Positions 25,636 through 37,535 of a DNA stretch of 64,000 nucleotides are shown here, one piece after another. The DNA lies in NCBI GenBank assembly GCA_013400155.1, contig VXBM01000015.1, positions 1,739,763 through 1,803,762 of the forward strand, given 5' to 3'. The position numbers and the translations under genes were made by a program. Position 1 is the stretch's first letter. Each line of letters begins with the position of its first letter. The DNA comes from Helopsaltes ochotensis (Eukaryota; Chordata; Aves; Passeriformes; Locustellidae). The notes beneath the pieces are model-generated. The model searched no databases. It was not told the DNA's origin and saw only the letters and a list, made by a program, of their open reading frames with translations.

Positions 25636-27584
25636 TCCAGACTCAGGATCACTGGTGTTAGAGACATTTACAGAGCTGCCATCCCTGACTTCCAAGCATG
25701 GGCACACTCTCAGTCCAGCAGAACACTGGTTTGTCAACACCTTGGGCTGATACTGCAACCATGGCCAACAAGGAAACAACCAACCAACCAAAAGAGTTAA
25801 CTGGCTCCTCCAATGCTGTTTCCAGGGTCATGAAGCTCACTCCCTTTTTTTCTCCTTTCTTTCTTGTCCTGACTCCTTCCTGTAGGGGTAGCAGAGAACA
25901 CTAACTAATTTGGAAGTAAAGTTATCCTATTACCTCCTCCCTCTCTGGCAACCTCAGGCACGTCACCCTCTCTGCATTCCCGTAACTCTCCATGAAGCCT
26001 TTGTTTTCCTGAGCTCAGTGCTGATTTCAGCTGATGCCTGCAATAATAATTGCTATCAGCTGCAGTTCCATCACCTAGTTATGGTCTTTGCACAGCTGCC
26101 TGTGTCTCATCCTAAAGAACTTCTGCAGCATGGCATATCTGATATGCTGCTGAGAGTGCTGATCTGCTACCACCTACACGCCCTTATTCAACTTTTCCGT
26201 CTTTCTCAAACATTATTGCTTCCAGCTTGAAGGCCTCTTTCAAACTGGGATCTCTCCTTTTTCTGTGGGAAACAATTTTGGCTCCTGCATCAGATACCAG
26301 GCAGGACTGCTTTCCTGCACATTTAAGACAGTGTTCTGCTCTAGACAGAGTGCAACTTTTGTAGTTGGATGATACAGAATCTCATTTCCCTTGTGCCTCT
26401 TCATCACCGAAAATCTGAAAAAGTTGCTCCACATCAGTGTCTGCAAAACAGTATTTTGATTTTTCAATAATTCTTCTGTCCTTAATCTTAGTTTGAAAAA
26501 CCCCACCATGGTACTATTGCTGCTGGCAAGGGAGAAAAAACAATTGCAATGTAAGATTATTTTAGACCAAAATAAATTAAAAAAAAAAAAAAAAGGAGAG
26601 GGGGGAATATTCTTTTTTCTACCACTACTAAAAGCAGACTACTCTACTGAAAATGTGAAGCTGTCTTAAAAAGAGATTTAAGCATCTCAAGCACTTGGCA
26701 GCAGGAAAACAATGACACTGTTGAAATATTGAATCTTTTTCCTTGAAATATGATTTTAATGCTTTTATATTTAGCTGATTTAAACAACCACAAAATACAC
26801 TACCTTTTAAAAGACTATTGTGTTCTTCCTTGTGATTTAAACTGACCCATTTAAATCTATCATTTAACTTGAACTCTTGATAATCAGAGCAGAAATTGTA
26901 ATTCCTAGCATCCTTTGAGAAGGCCTGCTTTTGGTTTTACTTTCATACGCCAATACATAGGCAGCAATTAAATTCCAGCAGGGCACTTTTTCTGTGTCAG
27001 CCACCATTGAGAGTGGCATAGCCAGCATAGCCGGCATAGCCAGAGCAAAAAGGCTCCAATATTCAGCAGCTTTAGAGCTGATCTGCAAACATGATTGAAA
27101 GGTTGCTTTGTTAAACTTCCTCAGCACAGCAAGCTAGTGCCTTGGTTGCTGGTGTCCTCAAAAAAACAAATTCAACAAGTTTCATTGATAAAGAGTAAAA
27201 GCCTTGAGTGAGATTTGAAAATATACCAAGTAGTTAATAAATGGCAATTCAGAAAAATATTTTTTCCTCCTATCCCAGATATGTCATTGTAGGTAATTTA
27301 CAAAATTGTTCCTTAAGAGATCAAATTAAACCTCAGAAATCCCCCCCCAGAAGATAAAGAATTCGGTTCTGATGCCAAGCACTTTGCATCCTTTTTGGCA
27401 CAGGGGTACAGAGATGACGGAATAGCGCTTGCCCTGACCATGCAATTTTTATCACCATGACTAGGATAATCTCCCAGGAGATGAGCAATGTGTTTAAACA
27501 TCATCTGGATGTGAACTGGCAAGGAGAGCCAACCACTCAGTAAGGCTGTGCTTATCCTGAAAGGCAGCTGGAGGCACCACTGTG
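25636..27584. other. Intergenic DNA, no gene recognised
   Basis: It contains A16 followed by a G-run at 26579-26605 and a short tandem (ggcatagcca, gcatagcc, ggcatagccag) at 27015-27042. The 106-codon frame 25910-26230 has no recognisable domain. Confidence 0.5.
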
Positions 27585-27886
27585 CAATGGGGATCCCTAA
27601 GCATGGAAACCTCAACCCATCTCCTGGGGCCTTACACTGGAACAGCTGCAGAATGTGAGCAAACACCCTTCCATGGCTTTAGCACAGATGACAGTTATTT
27701 TGAAGATTGTCTTTTTGAGAAAATAGACTTTCCTTAGTCATAATCCAGAGGTATAATTTAGGGTTATGGATTCTACCTCGATGATCAGGTGCCTACAAAC
27801 TGGTTGCTACAATGGGATTTCTTATGTCCAACCCTTCCAGTGATTGTATTGTTTGATTTTTGTTTATTACTATATTCATATATTAC
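27585..27886 (-). repeat. Unclassified interspersed repeat, copy B (inverted relative to copy A)
   Basis: The minus strand of this stretch aligns to 22525-22807 at roughly 85-90% by eye, with two indels. It lies 4.8 kb from copy A in the opposite orientation. A 117-codon minus-strand frame (27313-27666) overlaps its end, but copy A does not preserve that frame, so coding is unlikely. Confidence 0.85.
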
Positions 27887-30800
27887 ATCTGCCTCTTTCA
27901 AATTGCTGACACATAATCTTGACCTTAGCTCTGCATTTCTGCAGCGTTTTTTCAGAGAAACCCCACAGTTACTCAATATCCAAACAAAAGCAGTACATAA
28001 GCACAAGAAACGAGCCTGCAATGCTTCTTCTAATTATTGGCTATTTAGTACCGGCACTAAAAAATTTTTATGCATTTTGGAGGTTATTAACTAATTTGCT
28101 AAGCACACCAATAGTTAGTTGGTTATCAATGAGGCTTATAGCACTTTTAGATATTACACCAAGCACACAAGACTATCACACTGCACAGGAAAATCTGGCT
28201 TTTAAAATGTAAATCTATTTTCTTCTCCCTTTTCTTCTGAGTACATGCAAAATGGAGTTAGAGTTAGAACAAAACCAGTTCCCCCATTTGATTTTGATTT
28301 TTTCTTTTTAATGCTAACAAGCAGTGATTATGTAGCTTAAAAACCAAGGGAAAATATCCACCCAAAATCCAATACCCAAAAACCGCCAAAAATATCCACC
28401 ATGAAAAACACAGTGTGCTATATGTTTGCTGTCCTCTACAGCCTGGAGCTCTTACAGCAAAATGGGATGCTGTGTTTCCTTTAGCCCCAGGAAAAGGGCA
28501 CTGAGTCACAGAGATTCGACGTGGGAATCCTCCACTCAGAGTTCTCCAGGCTACTGGCCTGGGCTGGGCTGTGAACAGCTTGACTTTATCACACTTCCTT
28601 TTCTCCAGATTTAGTGAAGATGCACAACTGCTACCAAGTAACAGTTATTCAGTGTTTTTAATGCTTTCAATTGCGCATTGTCAAAACCGTTTGAGAAAAT
28701 TAAACACACGCTACTGTTGTGTGATTTGTTTTGTTTTGTTTTTTGTTTGTTTTAGGGAAGTTTTCATTTTTATTGAGTGCAAAACAATTAAGGCACTGAG
28801 TTATCAATTCTTAGATATTTATTTCTAGCTTAAAGAAAAGATACTGCATGTACAAAGACAATATTCTGCCTTTTCGGGGGGTAAAATGAAAAGGTGAATT
28901 CTAGCCTCAAATTCACCAGTGGAATGCAATAGGCACATCACGGTATGTCTTTTGGCCATGTGAAAATGCACACTTGATTACATATAGCTTATCACATGGG
29001 ACAGGTAAGGACAGGCTTGTAGTTCAGACCAACAAATACCAACAGATTCTTTGATAAAACTAGGACTTTTTACGTGCCTTTGTGAGAGATTCTAACATGA
29101 GACACTCACAGTAGCAACTACACATTCCCCAAGTACCATAAAAGTACAGGCTGCAGATTCAATTTCTCCTGAGCTTTGCACTTCTCAGCTATTGTCAATT
29201 TGTATCACAAGCATAAAGTTATTTAATCTACAAAAGCTTTAATGCTCTTTCCACATCATATAACAACACATGTTTATCTGAGTGCTAAATAAAAGCTTTC
29301 AGAACTTTAAAGTGACTTTATGAATTGTATGTGCCATAAAATAAACATTAGAGTATAATAATATTCTGTAATTTGGAAAACAGCAACAGAAACCAGTAGA
29401 AGACAAAAGAACAAATGCTTGAATAATCTGCTGCATGTCAGAAGCATTAAATTAATTTATGCAATAATGTAAGCACAGTGATGTTAAGGTAATATGGAGG
29501 ACATAAATTATACATTATTATTGTCAGTTCTAGCACTTATCTTAGTGGTATGTCAAAATAAATCCTGATGTGTTAATATTTATAGAAATGAACAAGTGTT
29601 ACAGCTCAGGGATTCATCTGTGATATTTTTATATATAATTTGCATTCACATATATGGGTGTCATTGTCTTTTCTGTAATTTGAGAGGTAAGCATCATGCA
29701 ATTCATTTCTAATGCATTTTACATTACCATGAAAGCACATTATGCTTCCTCCACTAACACTTTTCAAATAGATGGCCTGCAATGATTTAGAGATTGCACA
29801 AAACGACTCAGCAAATGGGTGACAATCTACCTGTGAAATCTGCAGTAACAATGGATTACAGTGAGCAAAGTGCGCAATTTGCTAACAACAGATTGTCTCT
29901 AGAATAAATACCTCCCAAGGTTCTTGCAGTGGCACATTTGTTAGGGATTAATATCTCCAGATGCTAACATCTTTCCATTCTTTAAATTTTCACACAAATT
30001 TGGGGAATAATTCATCCTCCTTCTCATAAAATACGAGAATCTGTATTTACCCCCTTTTATCATGCCCATTTTCATCCAACAGATCAGCTTCTGGATGAAG
30101 GTAACTGGACTCCACTTGACTTGGCATTTGAAGCTGATAGGAGAAGTTTCCAGAAAAAAATGAGAAGGAAGATTTCCCCTCCCCCGTCCCCCGGATTAAG
30201 TACAGTCACATTTGTTGCTACCTCAGGAGCAAGAGGCACACATCCTTCCCTCAGCAAAAGACCATAAGTCCTGCCTTGAGCGAGGGTGGGTTAGGGGTTT
30301 TGGCCTGGGCCATGCCTTCTGGGCTCTGGGAGCCACACTTTGGACAAAAAAGTAGCTGTAGAGTTCGTATACTGCCGAGTCTACAAGTAAGGCTACTGTT
30401 TCTAATTACCCAAGATCGTTTTGATGTTTTCCAGAAAAGAAGTGTGAAAATATTTATACTCTCTGATTCAGCAGTAAAAGACAACTTCTGAGCCTTAGGT
30501 TCATGTTCTGCTTATGCAAGGACTGCCATGTCAAAATGATTTGGTTAAGTCTGATGATCTTGTCTTTTCCCAATTGTCTCACACACAGCTGAAGTTGGTT
30601 GCTCCTGTCATCTGTCAAGATTTTTAAGTATTGAAGAGTTTAAATTCAGGTTTTTGTATTTTTATTATGCAGATGGCAATATTTTAAGAAACCCAACAAC
30701 TGTCCATAGTACCAACCCTTATGTTTCATCCTGTCTTCTAGAGCTTATCTGGAAAAACAGCTTCATGTCTTTGTGTTTCCCTCACAAGGTATTTCTAGGG

Positions 30801-33800
30801 TCGATTAACAAACCCACGAACGTCAACCTAAAGAGTCATTTTGATGGCACCATAGGCACAGGATCCAGAGGACTAGAGAAACTTAACATATAAGCCATAA
30901 AAAAAAGTGTAGGCCATTGCCTTACACGCAACCAAGCTCCACTGGGCACAATATGAGCATGCAAGAAGTTGCAAGAGAAAATATGGGGAAAGTGTCAGAG
31001 GACGGTTTCAGATCAACACACTAAAATCAGCCTAACACCTGAATAAAGAGAAGAGGCTGCATAGCCATAAATTGGGAGTATAAATTGTCCCTGTAAGCCT
31101 TTTGCCAGACATGACAACATGGACAAAAAGTCCTGCTTGATTTCACCCTCCAACAGGAAACAAAAAGAAAATAATTCAATGACCACATTTTTGCAGAATA
31201 CACATACAATTCAGGGGAGTGAAAAATGACACATGAAGTACAATCTTTTCACATATGAAAACCATACCTGAAAGCATGCCATACCAGTACAGGCAGCACA
31301 CTGTATACACAGAAAATATGTAAGCAAAGCGTAGTGTGTGGGTTCGATTTATCACTTCCCTTTTGTTTATAACATTTTATGCTCCACGGAAGTATGGGAT
31401 TCTCTTCCATCACTGAAATGGAACTCATGTCAGCACTGCAGTGAAATGAAATACTATAAAAGGCTGCTTGACGGTTCTGGGAACAGAGAGGAAATAGTCT
31501 TGGGGTAAATGTGGAAAAAGCTTCTAAGCATGCAACTTTACAATAGCGTTCAGTCTCTATGGGATATGTCTTCAGCTACAATACATGTTATCACTTCACT
31601 GAAATCAGTGAAAGAGTAGCAATCGATATCAGCTGAGGATTTGTCCCACTGACTTCAAAGGACATACTTACAGTGCACACATTTAAAGGAAATGTATAAA
31701 CCTTTCCAACACTGGGGACTTCAATGTAAGCACACCAACTCCTGAAATCCTTACTTAATATTTTAAACTACTTTTATTCAGAAAACTCTCATTGGAATCA
31801 ATCAGGATAAGTAACAAACAGAGCACTAAAAGGTATTTTCAGACCAAGACACTACATATGAGATTCTTACATGTCAAAGCTCCTTAGCAGAATAAGGTGT
31901 TAGTCTCATGCAAATTTGTACTCTGGAATCAAGTATTCTTTATTTCTTGGGCTTACAAAGGAAGGCAAATTTTTATTATTATTTATTATGAAACTCCCAG
32001 TGTAGCTGAAGCAGAGAAGAGAGATTGAAAGCAGGAGGAAAGTTGGAAGTAAGTATGTATAGACAGTATGGATTTTAATGGACTCAGTACCAAAAGGGAA
32101 AAATATGAGGGACAGGGGAAAAAAAATGATTTCTTAAACAGTGACTGTGTTTTGAAAACAATATGCATTTTTCAATTTTAGAAAACAGAAAATATGTCAA
32201 ATATTTTATAGTATTCTGTAAACTGTTCTTCCACTTTCCAACCAGATCTTATACATATAACCTTATAGATGCCATCTTTACTTTTAGTAGGACTTTAGGA
32301 AAACATAAGCTAATGTTAAAGGTGTTTAGTGTGGGCCTATCCTTCTTGAACACTCATAAATCCTGATAAGGGGAATGGGATTTTTAAGTATAAGAGCATA
32401 TTGTATATTCCTGCTATTTTCTTCTTGCCTTAGTTTCATCCAGAGTTCTGCTTTATATATTTATATGAATTGTGCAAAGTTACTGGAAAATTCCAATAAT
32501 GGGCATACAGAAAAGCAGAGTAACTGGCACTTGCCAGATAGAAGGGGGGGAGGAAAAGGTGCACCTTATAGTGTGCTGCTAGTGCTAAAACTGCCTCTCT
32601 TTCCTGAATTTAAAGGATCCTTTACAAAATGATCACTACAGCATATTTCATCTTGCTGCCTAGCAGGGTTTAAGTGGCAGCCTGATGCTTGCTGCTTGTT
32701 TCTTTGGTTTCATTTCAGTTTGCTATTGCTGCACAGCCATGTAATTTTTGACTTATTTCTTCTCCCCTCTGCAATGTTTCTAGTTTTGTTTGGTTTTCAC
32801 TGCTGCTTAATATGGCTTCCTTATTGCCTCTGGCTCTGTCCATCACACTGCTTCTCTATTTTGTCTTCCTTATCCTCCAAAACTCCTTTTTTTTGTTGTT
32901 ATTTTCTCGCATATGACCTTCCTTCTTGTTTATCAAACATAGTGTGCATGCTAAAGTATTCCACCGTGTCCAACAGCCCTCCTATTCAAAATCTAACAGG
33001 ACACACCCTCAGCATTGAGCCAGGAAACCAGCAGGGCCTCCCAGGCTGTGCTCCTGCATGGAGAAAATCCTTAACTGGCATTAAGCTACTAAATCAATAC
33101 ATAAGCATGGGCCTTTCTTGACCATGGAATACGGGATATGTTTAGTGTAAAGGTCTCCTGATTGGACAATCTTCCTGCAGGGTCACTCCTGGAAGAACCT
33201 TCAGGCAGTCAGCCGACCATGAGTTAGCACAGTCTTATGTTAGCCTGAATTATACTGGCCACCAGGAAATTGCTGTGTGATTTGGGATGGGCAAACATGC
33301 ACAAACCTGCTGCTGCTTCAGCACTGCCAGTTTCCAAAAGCATTTATTTCTGCCTCCCTACCTGCAGCCATCACAAATATGTTCTTTAGTCTGATACAGT
33401 GCTCTGTCCCCAGAAGAGCTCTGTTCTTCTTTCTCTCCACAAAACATATTGCCATGGCTTTCTGTTCTCATGCACGATTTTCACTAAATCACTTCTTAGA
33501 TCTCTTCAAGGTCTCCTGACTGTTCTAGCTTGTCTAGACGAAAGCAGTTCAACACCACAGGACAGAGAACCACATATGTGGCTAGAGAGGAGGATGAGAA
33601 GTCAGAAAAAAAGAGGTCTAATACACAGCTACAAAACAAGCTCTCCTATGGGCAGTACCTACTATAATTCTAAATGTGTATTTAGTGAGTTCTTAAGTGA
33701 CACATCCCTTTGTGAAGGGGCAACATTTCTCAACTTCACATTTATATTTTTCTACAATGCTCTCCACTCTCACCTGTGACTATGTTGAGACAAATCAGTT

Positions 33801-33839
33801 TCCTGTATTGCTTCAGAGTCTCAGAGTTAATATTCTCCC
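27887..33839. other. Intergenic DNA, no gene recognised
   Basis: About 6 kb of mostly unique AT-rich DNA. It includes a (TTTTG)n tract at 28727-28753. The longest chance frame is 141 codons at 32696-33121, hydrophobic and rich in Leu/Phe/Ser/Cys, as expected from T-rich DNA. No splice-bounded exon was recognised. Confidence 0.5.
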
Positions 33840-33925
33840 TTTTTTTTCTTTTTTTTTTTTTTTTAATCTCTTTTTTATTTTTTTTTTTTTTTTTTTACTT
33901 TTTTTATATTTTTTTTTTAATCTCT
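33840..33925. repeat. T-rich low-complexity tract with duplicated TTTTAATCTC
   Basis: About 85 bp is almost all T, with ttttaatctc occurring twice (near 33861 and 33916), suggesting slippage or an internal duplication. A short A-run follows at 33957-33968. Confidence 0.88.
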
Positions 33926-34329
33926 CATAAATATGAGCAGTCCTAATACCACTGGTAAAAAAAAAAAAGAAATAAATCAAAAATTAAAACAGAACTACAA
34001 GTTCACACTGAGATTATTTTACTCCAGCTAGAGAACCAGCATGCTTAGTCATGTCATGTGCACCTGTAGCTCTCCCCTTTCCTGTCTTTCACAGGTACCA
34101 AGCTTTGGTAGTAAACACACACTCCAGACTTTCCCAGGCTGGTATGGGATGGAAAGGGGGTGGTGACAGCCTGTGGGTGCTGAGAGCAGCCAGGCAGGGT
34201 TGTGTGTGTCAGCACCAGCTGTTCTCTGCAAAGAATGCGTGTTATCATGCTAAACAGGATGCATCTTTTCTGCATTAGGCTGGTAAAGCTTTGCAACTTT
34301 GTCAACCTTTTTAGCATTCAACAAATTCT

Positions 34330-35130
34330 TTTAAACATATGACTTTTAGTAAGTTAATCCATTCATTGTCTGGAACTGTGCAAAGTGACATAAAAGCACA
34401 ATGAAGCCTAATTAAACTTGTTCTGTGAAAGCTAATTTGTCAAACCCAGAAGCATAGTTCATAGATAAATGCTAATATTTGAAAGTCAAATTAAAGTTGA
34501 AAAGGTTTGTAATAACAGTTAATTAACTCTTGTTTTGTTTTCCTCTCACAAACTTGAACCAGCTGAAATATTGCTCAGTTCATCTTTAACATTTTGGACC
34601 ACAAAGATAAAATTCAAAGCTTTGAGATAAGCCTTTGATGTTGGTATTCTCTACAGATTATATATTATTTTAAGATCTCTTTGTTTAAAAATTCATTTTT
34701 ATTATCCCTGCATGAAATGCATGGCAATTCCCCAAATAACTAACCATCAGGGCAATTAACATCTTCGATCGACACCATATTCCTGATAATTAATACAGAC
34801 TTCGTACCTCCCCTGTGATAGCTGCAAGGGTTTGATTTTTCAGAGCAACTGTTCATTTACAGAATCAGTTTCATCCTAATGAAAATGGATTGTGAAACTT
34901 TAATGAACAAGACTTTGCTGTCATAATAATAAAGACTTTGAAACAACACGAAGACCTACATAACAAGCATTTCACTACACTTGTGTTGCTATTCTGTATC
35001 AAGCCAATTAAACCATACAATGAATATTAACACCAGTGTTTGTCTGAAGTATGTGACATCAGATAAACTCACAAAAGCGTGCATTATTTTGCTGCTCTGA
35101 CAACTTCTGGCATCATGGCTTAATAAACTC
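34330..35130. promoter_or_regulatory. Candidate conserved non-coding block
   Basis: Unique, repeat-free sequence with many homeodomain-type sites: gcctaattaaacttg near 34408, gttaattaactc near 34518 and gataattaatac near 34783. An octamer-like atgaaatgcatgg lies near 34712. The block is flanked by the T-rich tract and, further on, by the duplicated element. Enhancer function is an inference from texture and from location in a probable gene desert. Confidence 0.3.
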
Positions 35131-35824
35131 GCATCTGTAGAGCAGGATGCTTTGGTCTGCCCTCCTCCCTTTGATTTAACACAGGTAAGCCAAACTCGGC
35201 AAAATAAATTCACACACAGTGCCATTGTGTGTTCGCTGTGACAGGCAAAGGACTGCCTCTCCTGCTGCTTCCAGCACCTCAGGAAGTATACACAACAGCA
35301 AAACTGCTGTCTCTAGCATGCATCTTCCAGCACCTTGCGGCATAAATAGCTCGCCCATTAACAGCTAGGCTCTCCTGAGGAAGGGGTTTGCTGTTCCAAC
35401 ACTAATCTTGGATAGCCTTGCCCAGGATTCCCTGTCAGCAAAGGCTGAAGGATTTTCAGCTGGCTGGTGACCCCACTGGAATGAGCACATCAGGCTGTGG
35501 TTCATCTTGAAAACCAACCACCCAAGCAACCACCTGCTGAAAAAATGAAATAACTGGGGGGCAAAGAGGATTAATATTTTCATCTGCTGAAACAAGATGT
35601 CAAGGTTTCTCTCCAGCTCACCTCACCCCTGTGCAGGGCTCCCTGGGAAGCTCAGAAAGGACTTTTATTCAACCTCTGATATCCTGGCTAAAGGTCTTTT
35701 CAAAGTTGTGATCTGAGCCATAATACGCTCATAGTTTTCCTTTGGCTAAATCCCCACAAACATGGAAATGGCTGATAGTTCCCACTTTAAAAAAATGGTG
35801 TACGGGAGAGAAGGGATAGAGTCA

Positions 35825-36100
35825 TTAGTAAATAAATGAATGGGATGATTTTAAAAAAGAATAATTTGCTCAATCAAGAATAATTTGAGCAGCATCTAAG
35901 TAGTCATGGAAAATCATAAACTATTACCCTATATAGTGTTCTGTTGACTATTAAATGCCTCCTTTTTCACACCACTGGCCTGAATGAATAACTTGGCAGC
36001 ACAAAATTAGCCAGGTGGCAAAATGTGCTTGTGTCAGCTATTGGCCAAACAAAACAGCAAATAGCAAAGCTCATTTTGCAGTGTCACATTAACTCCTTCA
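35825..36100 (+). repeat. Diverged direct duplication, copy 1
   Basis: This copy shares an ordered series of blocks with 37258-37535: gtcatggaaaatcataaact (against gtcatggaaatttataaact), attaccc, gactattaaa, tttttcacaccac, gccaggtggcaaaa and attggccaaacaaaa. The copies are in the same orientation, about 1.42 kb apart. By-eye identity is about 75% in the core, so the duplication is old. Confidence 0.82.
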
Positions 36101-37257
36101 ACACTGGGGGCACGTATTTTATATCTGCTGTTTGGAAGTACCTGGGAGCAGGCCAGGAGAGAGCGGCTCACTCCCTGCAGCACAGGTGGCCCTGCTCTTG
36201 CTCCACTCATTTCTGTTGCGGGTTGAGCTGATGTTTGTGGCTGTTTCCAGATGTGGCATCTGAGATTTTATGGAAAGGGCTCCTCTGTAACATCTGTGTC
36301 AGCTTAATATCCCAGTTTAGAAAAACTGTATTCTCAGATGCTTTCTACTGGAGGGGATTTTATGCACAACTTCCTTTACCTTTATTAGAGCCATCTCTTC
36401 ACATTATAATACTCACTGATTTTTTTCTGTTTTCATATTGCTGTTATCTCACATTTGTCTTCAGCTTCCAAGTGACCTTCAGGAAATTGATGTAAACAGC
36501 ATGAAGCCAAATGTTAGATGACCAAACTGTATTACGTTCCTAGCAGCTTCATTGGAATTAGCTCAGAGATTAATCCGGAGTTTTACTTACACAGCCTTAC
36601 TAAAATATTATATGTGACAAAAGGACACTTATTGATGTCAGCAGGACCCTTTTGAGAGATTTCACAGAATTTATCAAGAGCAACCAATGACTCTTTTCAT
36701 TCTAGAAGTTAATATAGGGGAACAAAATATGTTCTTTTATAAACAGTCTTTCCCTGCTACAGAAACACACCTTCCTATTGCATAGCTAATAGTAGATCCC
36801 TAAAGTTAAGACTGGGCCTGTTTTTTGTTAGCAGAGAATTTATTTAACCTTAGTATGTAATATTTCCCCGAAGTACCGTGGAATCCATTAAGAAAATAAA
36901 GGCAGTATTTCATAATTAAGTCGCTGATTTAATATTTTTTTACATGAGACACGTTTTATTGATAAAACTGACCGTGCCATTCACTGTGAACCCAAAGCAG
37001 AAAAGGGCGGGATATTGGCAGCTGTATTTTTTACAAAGGATATTTATAGATTTTTTTTGGTCCACAACATACATATCTCATATTTCAGATTCACTTTATT
37101 TCCAAAAATTATAAACACATTGTACCTAGCCAAGGATGATGTCCTGCTCTTATCCAGGCAGTTTCTTTTCCACAGGGTTATTTCACATGCCCTAGGAGAA
37201 AGACGTGTGAATATTTTCCATTAAAAACAGCAGTGGTGGGAGGAGGGAATCACCAGT
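36101..37257. other. Spacer between the two duplicated copies
   Basis: AT-rich unique sequence of about 1.15 kb with chance frames only. No coding domain is seen that would make the flanking copies look like LTRs of one element. Confidence 0.5.
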
Positions 37258-37535
37258 GCTGTAAGTTAATGAGATGGGGGGCTTTAAATACACTTAATAA
37301 ACAGTCACTTAAGCTGAGCATAATAAGTCATGGAAATTTATAAACTATTACCCACTATAGTACTTCATTGACTATTAAACATCTATTTTTCACACCACAA
37401 GCCTGAGTGAATAGCTTGGCAGGAAAAAAAAATTGGCCAGGTGGCAAAACGTGCTCAGTACAACCCACGTCAGATATTGGCCAAACAAAATAGTCCAATA
37501 GAAGCTGATTTTCAAATGCTTTTTAACTCTTGATA
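37258..37535 (+). repeat. Diverged direct duplication, copy 2
   Basis: This is the partner of 35825-36100. It carries about 10 extra bp (cagtacaacc) between the cagg-tggcaaaa and attggccaaac blocks and an A8 run near 37424 where copy 1 has acaaaatt. The gain and loss of small segments inside preserved blocks resembles paralogous regulatory elements or old transposon copies. Confidence 0.82.

Noticed and set aside
27313..27666. 117-codon minus-strand frame overlapping repeat copy B
   Set aside because: The frame starts in the repeat, and copy A does not preserve it. No similarity to transposase, reverse transcriptase or Gag is evident.
32696..33121. 141-codon hydrophobic frame, possibly a membrane protein
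   Set aside because: The Leu/Phe/Ser/Cys bias follows directly from T-rich DNA. No organised membrane-segment pattern or splice sites were seen.
35825..37535. Direct duplication read as two LTRs of a 1.7-kb element
   Set aside because: There are no TG...CA ends, no primer-binding or polypurine signatures, and no retroviral coding in the spacer.
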